From Bog-159 sp049516155 (lineage in GTDB: Bacteria; Acidobacteriota; Terriglobia; Bryobacterales; Bryobacteraceae), in the NCBI GenBank assembly GCA_049516155.1, contig JBEKTJ010000021.1, positions 1 through 50,432 of the forward strand: 50,432 bases of DNA. The letters are read 5' to 3'. Under the pieces are notes generated by a model. It was not told the origin of the DNA and did no database searches. It saw only the letters and a program-made list of their open reading frames with translations. Made by a program: the position numbers and the translations under genes. This document shows positions 32,949 through 42,234 of this stretch, in pieces. Every line of letters begins with the position of its first letter. Position 1 is the stretch's first letter.

Positions 32949-34152
32949 GATGAATACCCCCGGCCAAAGCTTGGACCGCCGATTCCGCCCAGCGGGCCGG
33001 TGAAAAGGCTGCCACGATGCGCCGCGATGCCTGCCCCATGGCCACGCGCGATTCGTTCGGCAAAGACTGCAGTTGCGAAAGCTTGTCCGCGAGACCCTGC
33101 TCGTCGTAAGGGGCAAACGAATCGCCGTTCACTCCGGGATTTACAAGCTCCGGAGTGCAGCCGGCTATGTTTGAAACCAGCACGGGCAGTCCCGACGCCA
33201 TGGCTTCGTTCACCACCAGCCCCCAAGGCTCGCAGATGCTGGGCAGGACAAAGCAACTGGCGAAAGCGTAGTACGGAAACAGATCCCGGCCATTCTTGAA
33301 CCCGGCGAAGCGCACCAGGCCGCCGATTCCCAGGCGGGCGGTCTCGGCCTTCAATTGTTGTTCCTGCGGACCCATGCCGACCAGAACCAGCGGCCAGCTT
33401 CCGCCGTGGTCCAGGTATCGACGGAAGGACCGCAGCAGACCTTCCAGATTCTTCTCCGGCGCCAGGCGCCCGACATAGAGAAAGTATTCGTCCGGCAGGT
33501 TCCAGTCCGCAGGGTGGGACGCGATCCGCAATCGATCGGCGCCCTGCGCAAAGAAGGCATTATCGACCGCATCATAACCCCGCACGGTGCGCCCGGAAGC
33601 CATCCCCAGTTTTTTCAGATAGTCCGCCGTCCGCCGGCCGCCCACGAAACCAAAATCGAAGAGCGTTTTGACCAGGATTTTCTTTAACAATTCCTTGGCC
33701 CCGGTGCGCGGCTGGTCGATCTCGGTTGATTCAAACATCAAGACCGTCCGGGCCCGCCGCATTCTTGCCCAAACCGCGGCTGCCAGACAGCAAATATCCG
33801 AATATCCCGGTATGAGCAATGCCCGCGGACGAATCGTGTTCAAAGCCCGCCAGAGCGATACGGTCAGCCGCAGGCGCACCCACAGGGATCTTCCGTCCTC
33901 CAGCGCGCCTTCGTGAAGGGTGACGATGGCGTGCCCGCGCTTGTCGGCCTGCCAGCCATAGAGCTTTTGTTCCGCGGCCAATTCGATCCCCGCGACGGGG
34001 AATACTTTAGACAGCGCGCGCATCCGTGCGAGATGATAGAAGCCAAAATTGGCGAATATCAATACCGCCGGCCGGCCGCCGGCCGCCGCGACACCTGACA
34101 GATGCGACGACGCCGCGTGCGGCGTCGGACTTACAGAAGTTGTAGCGCTCAT
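32941..34152 (-). CDS. GT4 family glycosyltransferase
   Basis: This 403-aa GT-B glycosyltransferase has the N-domain start PAVLIFANFGFYHLARMRAL. Its donor domain has YFLYVGRLAPEKNLEGLLRS, LVLVGMGPQEQQLKAE and the E-x7-E motif in EPWGLVVNEAMASGLPVLVS. It lies between two other glycan genes with a four-base ATGA overlap upstream (34149-34152) and an eight-base overlap downstream. Donor and acceptor cannot be read. Confidence 0.9.
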   Translation of the reverse strand: MSATTSVSPTPHAASSHLSGVAAAGGRPAVLIFANFGFYHLARMRALSKVFPVAGIELAAEQKLYGWQADKRGHAIVTLHEGALEDGRSLWVRLRLTVSLWRALNTIRPRALLIPGYSDICCLAAAVWARMRRARTVLMFESTEIDQPRTGAKELLKKILVKTLFDFGFVGGRRTADYLKKLGMASGRTVRGYDAVDNAFFAQGADRLRIASHPADWNLPDEYFLYVGRLAPEKNLEGLLRSFRRYLDHGGSWPLVLVGMGPQEQQLKAETARLGIGGLVRFAGFKNGRDLFPYYAFASCFVLPSICEPWGLVVNEAMASGLPVLVSNIAGCTPELVNPGVNGDSFAPYDEQGLADKLSQLQSLPNESRVAMGQASRRIVAAFSPARWAESAVQALAGGIHHG

Positions 34153-35405
34153 ATTAGATGCGACTGGTAAGTGTGCCAGACGTTGGCGGGTGTGAATTGG
34201 CCGGCCCGAGCGAGGGCCGCGTGAGACATGGCTTCTAATTTATGGGAATCTCCGCCTATTTCCACGATGGCTTCCGCCAGAGAGCGGGAATCGCGCGCAG
34301 GCACGATGCGCCCGGAGACGCCGTCTTCCACGACTTCGCCGCAATGCGAGGTGGCGATGACGGGCAACCCATGCGCCATGGCCTCCAATTGAGTCAGCGC
34401 GAAGCCGTCGGAAAGCGTAGGGAGAATGAAGATATCGTGAGAAGAGTAAAGCGCGCCGATTTGCGAGCGGGGAATTCTGTCCGCGTATGTACAATTGGCC
34501 GGCAAGGCCGGCAGCCGCACTTCATTCGGCCCCACCAAGGTGAAGTCTATAGGTTGGTCCGCCAACCGGCGTGCGGCCTCGACCGCGTATACGATTCCCT
34601 TCCGCAAGCACAGTGTCCCGAGCCAGAGCACGCGCAGCCGCGCCCCCCTTGGGGACACATGTTTCGCATGCGCTACGGCCGGCTTGTATGCCAGCGGGCA
34701 CACCCGGATTTTCTGCGCTGGTACGCCCTGTTGGATCAGCGCCGACTTGCTCCAGGCGGAGTTGACAAAGATGCGCTTGGCAGCGGACCACTCCGCGGAC
34801 ACGCGTTCGAAGTATGCCCGCGGAATCCGTTCCTGGCCGTGTAGTACCCAGGATTTATGCCGTTGCATCTCCTCAAAAACGATCTCCTCTTCGATCCGCG
34901 CCGGGTCGATCTGGTTAAGCACAGTCAAAATTCCGGAACGGTTTTCAGACTCCAACGCTTCGAGCGCCGCGGAAGTGAAGCCCAGGTAGGCGGTGTGGGG
35001 TACGTCCAAATATGGCACGCAATGGCGGGCGAAGCGCCGCCCGGCTGCCGCATAGACCTTGTACGACCACGCGCGGCTGGATTTCATGCGCAGCCCCAGA
35101 TGCTGCAGCATGCCTGTTCCGGTCAGTGCGACTACGTCCGCATGCTTGAGTTCCGCTCCAAATCGGGTCTTGACGATTTCCTTCTTGCCGGGACTCAGCA
35201 GATCCGCATACTTCCGCAGAGGGCTGCCGGGCTGGAGCCAAAAGTCGGTGATGAAACGAGCCAGGCTCCCGTTTTCAAAGGCGGACTTCATGGGCTGATA
35301 GTGTTGGCGGTTGCCAATCATCGCCATGATTACGCGCGGGCGGGCAGGTTCCGTGCGCGCACCGCGGTCCGCACTTGCGGCCGGCCATTCAATTATCGAA
35401 GACAT
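34149..35405 (-). CDS. GT4 family glycosyltransferase
   Basis: This 418-aa GT-B protein has an unusual N-domain (MIGNRQHYQPMKSAFENGSL, then VLNQIDPARIEEEIVFEEMQ). The donor domain is standard: RLRVLWLGTLCLRKGIVYAV, FTLVGPNEV and DGFALTQLEAMAHGLPVIAT. The N-domain resembles glycosyltransferases of cyanobacterial and proteobacterial polysaccharide clusters. It follows wzx after a 34-base gap and overlaps the next glycosyltransferase by ATGA. Confidence 0.88.
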   Translation of the reverse strand: MSSIIEWPAASADRGARTEPARPRVIMAMIGNRQHYQPMKSAFENGSLARFITDFWLQPGSPLRKYADLLSPGKKEIVKTRFGAELKHADVVALTGTGMLQHLGLRMKSSRAWSYKVYAAAGRRFARHCVPYLDVPHTAYLGFTSAALEALESENRSGILTVLNQIDPARIEEEIVFEEMQRHKSWVLHGQERIPRAYFERVSAEWSAAKRIFVNSAWSKSALIQQGVPAQKIRVCPLAYKPAVAHAKHVSPRGARLRVLWLGTLCLRKGIVYAVEAARRLADQPIDFTLVGPNEVRLPALPANCTYADRIPRSQIGALYSSHDIFILPTLSDGFALTQLEAMAHGLPVIATSHCGEVVEDGVSGRIVPARDSRSLAEAIVEIGGDSHKLEAMSHAALARAGQFTPANVWHTYQSHLI

Positions 35406-35439
35406 GGAAGGTATATGAAAATATCGGCTGGGCTGCGGC

Positions 35440-36978
35440 TCAGTCGATTCGAGGGGCGATTTCCCGGTTCCGGAGCGGCCTTAGCGTCCAATAGAAGCGG
35501 CTGGCGGGGCCGGCCAGACCAAAGGCGAACGAGGCGAATATAACCGATGCGGCGGCGGCCAAGCCGAACCAGATGGTGAAGACACTCCAACTGCTTCTGC
35601 CCAGCGCCGGTCCCCAGGGCGCCAATATGGCGAACGCCGCCAACCCCGAAACGCATAGCTTGAAGAGGCTGACGTAGGAAACGGTCGGTACGATCGCCTG
35701 ATTCTCGCGCTGGATGAGAAGCATCTGAACCACTTCTACGGCGGTCCACAAAACGGCGATGCCGACCGGTCCGGCAACCTGGACCGCGGGAAGCGTGCCC
35801 ACCGCAAAAGCGCAGTAAGTCAAGAAACACCAGACGGCCGACCGGATGTGACGGTTGGTGGCGTACTGCAGGTCCAGCCGGGTATCCTTGGCGACAATCA
35901 CAATCGTGCTCAGCATCATGGCCGCGTACAGGGATGGCGAGAAAAGATCCGGACGTTTGGTCCAAAGCGGCAGAATCCGGGGCGCCGCGACGAAGGCCAG
36001 CACCGACCCCACCAGGCCCGCCGCGAACGTGCACTTCTCATAGAGATCGTAGACCCGCCGCAGGCGCGGCCGATCATCCGCGCCGGATAAGCGGGTGATC
36101 TCCGGCCGGACCGCCCAGCGCACCACGGATACTGCCTGCCTAACCATCCCGAACAGCGTCCTGCAGATCGAAAACACCACCACAGCCTGTTTGCCCAGCG
36201 TCTGATTCAGAACCAGGATGGGGACCTGAAAGAGCAGGAACTGGCTGACCGTAAAGGAACCAAACCAGAGACTGGGCTTCACCATGGACCTTGCTACGGA
36301 GCGGTCCCAGTAAGCAATCGTGGGGAAGGCGTCCGGCGCCAATCGCCGCAGATCGGCGAGGCTGAATACGCCCATCGCCAGAAGCGTCGCCAATTGGACC
36401 GATGGAATCAACCACAAAGGGGCACGACAGAAAACCAGGCCGTAGGTCGAGCAAAAGTAGAGTAGCCGTTGAATCTGGAGCCACACCTGCGAGCGGTGCG
36501 GGTAGCCAACCGCCACTAGCAATCCGTTCAATTGGCCCCACACGATGCCGATGAGCAGTTGTGCGGTCAGGCCGAGGGCGATCGCGGAAGCCGCGGCTCG
36601 GGTCATCCCGAGTCCCAGAACCTTGTTGATCGGTACCACCGCCAGAATGCCGGCCCCGCCTAGCAAACCTAGCGTGACGATGCCCAGGCAAATGCGCAAC
36701 GCCACCGACTGCATCTGCCGGAACCGCTCCACATTGCCGCGGGCATATTCGATGCACAGCGCGTTCGTGATGAACGATTGAAGGCCGAAATCCAGAGCCA
36801 GAAGCCAAGCCGCCGAGGCCGACAGGGTCAGCCACTCGCCATATACGCCGATGCCGTAAAAGGCGATGAACGCAGGGGGCAAAAGCACTTGCGTGAGAAC
36901 ATTGATCGCCTGGCCGCCAGCCAGGGCGGACGCTGTCTTCGCGGCCCGCCGCGCGATCGCCGATTGAAAGTCAATCAT
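35440..36978 (-). CDS. Wzx-type polysaccharide flippase (MOP superfamily)
   Basis: This 512-aa integral membrane protein has about 12-14 predicted TM helices (INVLTQVLLPPAFIAFYGIG, ICLGIVTLGLLGGAGILAVV, SMVKPSLWFGSFTVSQFLLF, GIAVLWTAVEVVQMLLI). The N-terminal YGEWLTLSASAAWLLALDFG segment is typical of lipopolysaccharide-biosynthesis MOP flippases. It should move undecaprenol-linked repeat units to the periplasmic face. ATG 36978 overlaps the FkbM gene's stop by eight bases; the longer in-frame extension upstream is not family-like. Confidence 0.88.
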   Translation of the reverse strand: MIDFQSAIARRAAKTASALAGGQAINVLTQVLLPPAFIAFYGIGVYGEWLTLSASAAWLLALDFGLQSFITNALCIEYARGNVERFRQMQSVALRICLGIVTLGLLGGAGILAVVPINKVLGLGMTRAAASAIALGLTAQLLIGIVWGQLNGLLVAVGYPHRSQVWLQIQRLLYFCSTYGLVFCRAPLWLIPSVQLATLLAMGVFSLADLRRLAPDAFPTIAYWDRSVARSMVKPSLWFGSFTVSQFLLFQVPILVLNQTLGKQAVVVFSICRTLFGMVRQAVSVVRWAVRPEITRLSGADDRPRLRRVYDLYEKCTFAAGLVGSVLAFVAAPRILPLWTKRPDLFSPSLYAAMMLSTIVIVAKDTRLDLQYATNRHIRSAVWCFLTYCAFAVGTLPAVQVAGPVGIAVLWTAVEVVQMLLIQRENQAIVPTVSYVSLFKLCVSGLAAFAILAPWGPALGRSSWSVFTIWFGLAAAASVIFASFAFGLAGPASRFYWTLRPLRNREIAPRID

Positions 36979-37735
36979 CGGAGAGACGCCTCTCGCGCGG
37001 GAGCGCCAGCAGTTCATCGGTGGCGTCCACGGCACGATTGTCGAGCGAGAATACGCGGTAATCCATGCCGGCCAGCAGCCGGCGGCAGGCGGCATGTTGC
37101 GGCGCGCCGTGGGTGGCCACGAAGATTGCCGGGCGATGGGCGAGGATGGTGCGCTCCGCGCCTTGCAATAAGGCGGCTTCAGCGCCTTCCACGTCCACCT
37201 TCAGCAGCCCCGGCGGAGGAATTTCAGCGCTTTCGACCAAAGTATCCAACCGGCAGCATGCGACGTTGAGATCGCCCGCATCGGAAAGCGAACCCATGGC
37301 ATTCTCCTCCGCGCGGCGGAAGGTGGCGAATCCGTCGAAGTCGGAGACGGCGGCCTGCCGGATGGCGACATTCCGGCAATTGTTGATTCTGAGGTGATAC
37401 GCGAGACTTAGGGCGTTCTCGGGCAGGGGCTCGAAGGCGACGACGGAACCCGCGGGCCCCACCAGAGAGGAGAAAAGCAGGCTGTAAAACCCGACGTTGG
37501 CGCCAATGTCATAGCAAGTCATGCCGGGGCGGACCCACTCGAGTATCTTTTTTTGTTTCGCAGCTTCGTAGGATCCCAGCCAGCAGCGGTGAATACTGGA
37601 TCCCACTACCCATTTCTTGCCTCTCAGCGGTCCTTGCAGGATCCGCACTTCGGCCGAGCGCGGAATGGTGCGCAGCGGCAACCGTAGGGCACGGCCCAGC
37701 AAGGTGTCGCGGCGGATGTTTGAGAGACTGAGCAT
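36971..37735 (-). CDS. FkbM family methyltransferase
   Basis: This 254-aa class I methyltransferase has motif I as CYDIGANVGFYSLLFSSLVG (about 79-98), then VVAFEPLPENALSL and the FkbM-typical LLKVDVEGAEAALLQGA. Such enzymes O-methylate sugars or polyketides; here a sugar of the exopolysaccharide is the likely acceptor. It follows wzc after a 31-base gap and overlaps wzx by eight bases. Confidence 0.9.
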   Translation of the reverse strand: MLSLSNIRRDTLLGRALRLPLRTIPRSAEVRILQGPLRGKKWVVGSSIHRCWLGSYEAAKQKKILEWVRPGMTCYDIGANVGFYSLLFSSLVGPAGSVVAFEPLPENALSLAYHLRINNCRNVAIRQAAVSDFDGFATFRRAEENAMGSLSDAGDLNVACCRLDTLVESAEIPPPGLLKVDVEGAEAALLQGAERTILAHRPAIFVATHGAPQHAACRRLLAGMDYRVFSLDNRAVDATDELLALPRERRLSDD

Positions 37736-37766
37736 AATGTGTAGCCACCATTCCCGGCGGCGGTAA

Positions 37767-39962
37767 CTACTCAGACGCCTTGTAATACTTGTTGTACTTA
37801 CCGTAGTAACCGTGGTAGTAATACGTGTCGCTCATCTCTTTGGTCACTTCATTCAATACCAGGCCGATGACATTGGCGCGCACCCGCTGCAGCGTGGTGA
37901 GAGCCGAGCCAACCGCGTTGCGGCTGGTTTCGCCGGCTCTGGCGACGATGACGATGCCGTCCACGGCGGCGGCCATCTGCAGCGGCTCCGGAAATCCGAG
38001 GATCGGCGGGGAGTCCACCACAATCAGGTCGTAATCGGCCGATGCTTCCTCCAGAATGCGCGGTAGGCAGGCGCCGATCAGGTCGGCGGCGCGCCGGCTC
38101 GATGGGCCGACCGGCAGCACGTCCAGGTCGGGGACTTCGACCAGCCTCACCAGCTTCTCGCGCCACAGCATGCCATTCTGCAGCGCTGCGGCCAAGCCGC
38201 TCTCCGGCTTGAGCCCCAGCTTGCCGTGGACGCCCGGGCGGCGCAGATCGCAATCCACCAGCAGCGTCTTGTGTTTTTGTTGTGCGTGGGCGATGGCCAG
38301 ATGCACCGCGGTGGTGGTTTTGCCTTCCGCGGGCGTGGCGCTGGTGATCATGAGAGACTTGAGCCGGCGGTCGAACGATCCCAGCATGATGGCGTTGCGT
38401 AGCGTGCGAACCGCTTCATCGAATCCGGTAACGGTTCGGCTACGGTTAGCCGCGGCCGAGTCGTCGGTGCGGGCCACGGCGTTAGTGCCGGCCTCCGTTA
38501 CGGTCGCCGCGATCATCCGGCGGCGCCAGGATTTCACCAGCGGCAGGCTGCCGATTACATCGGTCTTGAAAAGCGTGGCGACCCGCTCGGGGTCGCGAAT
38601 GGACTTATCGAGCACATCGCTCATGACCGCAACCCCCCCGGCCAGCAAGATAGAGAACAGGAACGCCAGCGCCACGTTCAGCTTCATGTTTGGGAAGACC
38701 GGCTCAATGGCGGCGCGGGCCGGGTCGGCGATGCGAATGGCGCTGTTCTGGAATCCGGCGTTGATGCCCGCTTCCTTGATCTTGCGGACCAGTTCCTCGT
38801 AGAGGGTCTTATCCGCGTCGGCTTCCCGCTTCAGAGCCTGATACTCGAAGCTGCGCGCGTTCAGGTGGTCGAACTCGCTCTTGGTCTCGGCCACGGCCTT
38901 CTGCAGCATCTCTTCCCGGCTGACGGATTCGCGATACTCCACTTCCACCCGCTGGGCGGCGTTCTTGCGGCTCTGCTGCAATTGGCGCTCGATCTCTTCC
39001 ACCTGCACGGCGGCTTTGCGGTACTCCGGGTGATTCGGGCCGTAGTGCGTCTTGATATCGGCGAATTTCTGGCGGGCATCGTCCAGTTTGCCGGAGAGCG
39101 CCTTCAGATTCTCGCCCTGCGTGGATACCTGGGCGGCTTCGAGCGAGCCGCCCTGGATCGATTTCCAAGCCGACTCCTTGCGCACGCGATCGGTTTCCGC
39201 GTTGGTGTATTCCGTGTTGAGCTGCAGCAGCCGGGCGGAAAGGATGCTGGTCTTTTCCTCGGGATTGATTACATTCAGTTCCCGCTCGAACTGCACCAGG
39301 GCCGCGGACGACCGCTCCATTTTGGCTTTCAATTCCTCGAGCTGTTTTTCCATGAAGGTGGCCAGCGACGCCGAGGACCGGAAACGAATGCTGTAAGTGT
39401 GCTGCACATAGGAATTAGCCACGCCATTGGCTACATTGGCGGCCAGTCCTGCGTCGGGCGAGCGATAGCTGATCAGCACCAGGTAGGTGTTGGGGGGCCG
39501 CGTGACTCGGAGCTTCTTCAGGACGATGGGCGCGTCCTGCTCGGCCGCGGACCTCTCCTTGCGCTCGGAAGCGTCCTTTTCCAGATCGAGCAGCCGATAT
39601 TGCTGCGCCACCGGCCGCAGAACCGAATCGGACTCGATCAGCTTGATCTGCGTCGCCAGAAATTGGTCGGCGTCGTTCAGCGGCATGCGCGTAGCGTCCT
39701 GGCCGATCACTGCGGTGGGCACCTGCCGATCGATGTCTACGGTGGCGGTGGATTCGTAGATCGGCGTCAGACGGGCGGAGACGATCACCGTCGCCGTAAC
39801 GCAGCCGGCAATGAAGGCCAGAATCTTCCAGCGGTGACGCCGGAAGATCCAGAGATAGTGCGCCAGCGGGACCGTCGATTGTTCGGGAGGTTCGATGTCG
39901 TAGCCGTACCACGTAGGTTGCACGGCTTGATTCGGCGCGGGTAGGGCTTTTGATTCAGTCAT
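37767..39962 (-). CDS. Wzc-type polysaccharide co-polymerase / BY-kinase
   Basis: This 731-aa protein has an N-terminal Wzz domain with TM near 47-65 (ILAFIAGCVTATVIVSA), a long periplasmic coiled coil (about 190-400) and a second TM near 435-455 (LNVALAFLFSILLAGGVAVM). The cytoplasmic BY-kinase has Walker A SATPAEGKTTTAVHLA (about 541), Walker A' LLVDCDLRRPG (about 567) and Walker B DLIVVDSPP (about 645). The last 20 residues, DTYYYHGYYGKYNKYYKASE, hold eight tyrosines for autophosphorylation. Its phosphorylation cycle sets polymer length and export with the Wza-like protein. It follows that gene after 37 bases. No separate Wzb phosphatase is visible in the window. Confidence 0.95.
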   Translation of the reverse strand: MTESKALPAPNQAVQPTWYGYDIEPPEQSTVPLAHYLWIFRRHRWKILAFIAGCVTATVIVSARLTPIYESTATVDIDRQVPTAVIGQDATRMPLNDADQFLATQIKLIESDSVLRPVAQQYRLLDLEKDASERKERSAAEQDAPIVLKKLRVTRPPNTYLVLISYRSPDAGLAANVANGVANSYVQHTYSIRFRSSASLATFMEKQLEELKAKMERSSAALVQFERELNVINPEEKTSILSARLLQLNTEYTNAETDRVRKESAWKSIQGGSLEAAQVSTQGENLKALSGKLDDARQKFADIKTHYGPNHPEYRKAAVQVEEIERQLQQSRKNAAQRVEVEYRESVSREEMLQKAVAETKSEFDHLNARSFEYQALKREADADKTLYEELVRKIKEAGINAGFQNSAIRIADPARAAIEPVFPNMKLNVALAFLFSILLAGGVAVMSDVLDKSIRDPERVATLFKTDVIGSLPLVKSWRRRMIAATVTEAGTNAVARTDDSAAANRSRTVTGFDEAVRTLRNAIMLGSFDRRLKSLMITSATPAEGKTTTAVHLAIAHAQQKHKTLLVDCDLRRPGVHGKLGLKPESGLAAALQNGMLWREKLVRLVEVPDLDVLPVGPSSRRAADLIGACLPRILEEASADYDLIVVDSPPILGFPEPLQMAAAVDGIVIVARAGETSRNAVGSALTTLQRVRANVIGLVLNEVTKEMSDTYYYHGYYGKYNKYYKASE

Positions 39963-39999
39963 ATATTTACTCGCAGATCCGAGGCGTTATGGGCGCGGG

Positions 40000-40983
40000 T
40001 TAGTGCACTCCCGCGTAAACCAGAGCGGCGGTGACGCCGCCGCCGACGATCACCAGTTTCTCGAGAGCGCCCAGGGTTAAGCGGCGTGTCTTGTTATCCG
40101 GCACGTAGAGAATATCGTTGGCCAACAGGGTCACATCCGGAGCTTTGCGCGCCATGATCTGGCTGAGCGGCACCGGAATCTCGTTCTTGTCGCCATTGCC
40201 TTCGCGCCGGTAGATATAAGCTTCCTTGGTCGCGTAGCGCTGCAAGCCCTCGGCGACGGCCAGCATCTTCAAAACGCTCGAATCGGTAGCGTCCAGAATG
40301 GGATACGCCCCCGGCTTGGTGACGTTACCGACAATGAAGACTTTGCCGACTTCGGGGACTCGAATCTCCTCGCCGCCGGTCAGCGGGATATTGAGTTTAG
40401 GGTCGGCCGCATCGATCAATCCCTTGACAGGGACCCGTTGTACGAGCTTCGTCTGTAAATCGCCGGCGCCGGGCTGGGCGCGGCTGACCAGTATCTCGGC
40501 GCCTGCCTCGGGGCTGAGGCCGCCCGCGCGGGTGATGGCTTCGAGCAGCGTGACTGGGCCGATCGCCTGAAACGTCAGGGGCGTCTTCACGGCGCCCGCG
40601 ACGGAGATAGGCCGGCTGTTGTATTCCGCCACGTTAACGGTGACGAAGGGGTCCACGATCAATTGCTCCGCGCGGAGAGCCGCGGCGATGGCGGTTTCCA
40701 GCTCGCTGGGCATCAAGCCCTCGGCTTTGATGGGCTGCTTGAGCATGGGGAGGCGCACCAAACCATCCGCGCCAACGCGGGCGGTTCGCGATAACTCAGG
40801 TGCGTCGTAAACCGAGATGGATACCAGGTCGTTGGCTCCGATGGGCTGGGCGGGCAGATTTGCGCCAATTGATTCGACAGGGGGCAGAGGGCGCGGTTGC
40901 GCGTCCGCGATGGCCAGGAGCAGCAGCGGCGCGCAAATGAGCGCGGAGAGAATTGGCTTAACGCCTGGATTTTGGTTGCACAT
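40000..40983 (-). CDS. Wza-like polysaccharide export protein (SLBB domains)
   Basis: This 327-aa protein begins with a signal peptide (ILSALICAPLLLLAIADAQ). A Poly_export domain follows (IGANDLVSISVYDAPELSRT, then VGADGLVRLPML), then two SLBB regions (RPISVAGAVKTPLTF, and GKVFIVGNVTKPGAYPI). The C-terminus has one hydrophobic segment (KLVIVGGGVTAALVYAGV). No lipobox Cys is evident after the signal. It should form or contribute to the export channel with the Wzc-like kinase. Its start overlaps the small RHH gene by 26 bases. Confidence 0.92.
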   Translation of the reverse strand: MCNQNPGVKPILSALICAPLLLLAIADAQPRPLPPVESIGANLPAQPIGANDLVSISVYDAPELSRTARVGADGLVRLPMLKQPIKAEGLMPSELETAIAAALRAEQLIVDPFVTVNVAEYNSRPISVAGAVKTPLTFQAIGPVTLLEAITRAGGLSPEAGAEILVSRAQPGAGDLQTKLVQRVPVKGLIDAADPKLNIPLTGGEEIRVPEVGKVFIVGNVTKPGAYPILDATDSSVLKMLAVAEGLQRYATKEAYIYRREGNGDKNEIPVPLSQIMARKAPDVTLLANDILYVPDNKTRRLTLGALEKLVIVGGGVTAALVYAGVH

Positions 40984-41236
40984 AATTGTTTTCCCGGAGC
41001 AAGTTGTAAAGGTGCGATAACGAGGATTGCACCGCTGAAATTGCCTGTTCGATCGAGGCGAAACGTTGATTCACGTAATCGATAATCGGGCCTGTGTCGA
41101 GATCTGCCAGGATTTCCGACCGCGCAAAATCCGAAAGATTGCGGGATCCCCGCCGGTCGCAAGCCTCTTTGAGTGCTCGGTACTCGTCCTGGCTAACCCG
41201 AAACACAACGACCCGGTCTCGGGGTTTGGAGGTCAT
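40958..41236 (-). CDS. Small ribbon-helix-helix-like protein with C-terminal coiled coil
   Basis: This 92-aa protein has an N-terminal RHH-like pattern: beta strand DRVVVFRVSQDEYRAL, then helix KEACDRRGS and helix NLSDFARSEIL. A coiled-coil helix follows at about 55-85 (YVNQRFASIEQAISAVQSSL). The arrangement resembles CopG/MobC-like DNA-binding proteins. It lies 15 bases after the NusG-like gene and overlaps the wza start, so it is within the operon leader genes. A regulatory role over the operon is a reasonable inference but no target is known. Confidence 0.65.
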   Translation of the reverse strand: MTSKPRDRVVVFRVSQDEYRALKEACDRRGSRNLSDFARSEILADLDTGPIIDYVNQRFASIEQAISAVQSSLSHLYNLLRENNYVQPKSRR

Positions 41237-41251
41237 ACAAGGACCGGTTGC

Positions 41252-41788
41252 TCAAGCGGTGCGCGATAGTTGTCGCGGACGCGCGCTGGGGAGAGGACGG
41301 ATCGTATCCCGGTCCACTTCTACGGCCACGGCGCGGCGCAGCATATCGATGGTCACCACCACGCGCAACGCATCTTTTTCGCGGATGAGCACGCCTTCTA
41401 AGCCGGCCAAGGCGCCGTGATCGATGCGCACGGCCTCGCCGACGTGGAGATAGGGCCATGGTTGAGCCGGAAGTCCGGAAGCCACAATGGCCTGTACGCG
41501 CTCGATCTCCGCATCGGAAACCGGCGCTGGAGCGCTGTCGAAGCCGATAATTGAACTCACACCTGGGGTCGTGAGAACGGCTTGGCGGTGCTCATAATCG
41601 AAACGGCAAAAAACGTAGCCGGGGAAAAGAGGCAGATCGACGGACTTCACGCGGTCGCTCCACTGCCGGCGCGAGCGGCAAAGCGGAAGAAAAGATTCGA
41701 GGCCTTTGTTGAACAAGATACGCGCGGCGCTCTTTTCATGCCGGGGCCTCGCGGTTAAAGCGAACCAGGAAAATGTATTGATCGCCAT
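41252..41788 (-). CDS. Specialised NusG paralogue (RfaH/UpxY-like antiterminator)
   Basis: This 178-aa protein has an NGN domain (WFALTARPRHEKSAARIL, then PLFPGYVFCRFDYEHRQAVL and PGVSSIIGFDSAPAPVSD) and a C-terminal KOW domain (YLHVGEAVRIDHGALAGLEG). As first gene of a 22-kb polysaccharide operon it matches the known use of NusG paralogues (RfaH, UpxY, LoaP) to keep RNA polymerase processive through long glycan operons. The start is ATG 41788. Its upstream leader has repeats but I see no RfaH-type ops element on the correct strand. It acts in the cytoplasm on elongating polymerase. Confidence 0.88.
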   Translation of the reverse strand: MAINTFSWFALTARPRHEKSAARILFNKGLESFLPLCRSRRQWSDRVKSVDLPLFPGYVFCRFDYEHRQAVLTTPGVSSIIGFDSAPAPVSDAEIERVQAIVASGLPAQPWPYLHVGEAVRIDHGALAGLEGVLIREKDALRVVVTIDMLRRAVAVEVDRDTIRPLPSARPRQLSRTA

Positions 41789-42234
41789 GGGGAGGTTTAT
41801 GCCGATGTGGGCAGAGCTATCGCTGTCTCAGTCCCACTTTGAAACGTCACTTTAAGAAGCGCCCTGGAGAACCTTAACTATCAGTACTCTCAGTACTCTT
41901 GGGAAATACAAATAGCATACGATCCGCAGACAAAGCAAGGACGATTTGACAAAATTCGGTGCGGTTGCAGACATTAACGAATTGAAACGCCGCTCCAGGG
42001 CGGTGGCGATATCAGGGTGTATTCGCCCGATTCAAAACAAGTTCTGTCATAAAGAAATCATTAATGCGGAGGGCTGATGTTGAACGGCGGGCGGGATAAG
42101 ATCTATGCCGCAATGCAAAATTGGATTTTGCGAAGGCTGACGAATATTAACTAAAGGTAGCATCAGCCCCGCCCCGCGCCATTGCACTAGACACACCGTT
42201 TGGGAGAATGGCCGGTCGAGCCGGTGCTGGAAAA
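41789..42234 (-). promoter_or_regulatory. 446-base leader of the exopolysaccharide operon
   Basis: No gene is supported here. The region is less GC-rich than its surroundings. It holds a perfect tandem repeat TCAGTACTC twice (41881-41889 and 41890-41898). It also has a 10-base perfect inverted repeat CGCCCTGGAG (41860-41869) and CTCCAGGGCG (41993-42002), about 123 bases apart, whose pairing would loop out the tandem repeat. On the minus strand TTGCTT and weak TATGCT/TATTTG boxes lie around 41905-41940, a possible promoter. This is where a NusG-paralogue recruitment site would be expected. Confidence 0.5.

Noticed and set aside
38865..39944. 359-codon plus-strand frame
   Set aside because: It lies antisense to the Wzc coiled coil and has no recognisable domain.
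41999..42012. GGCGGTGGCGATAT, similar to an RfaH ops element (GGCGGTAGNNT)
   Set aside because: It is on the plus strand, opposite to the direction of the polysaccharide operon, and differs from the core.
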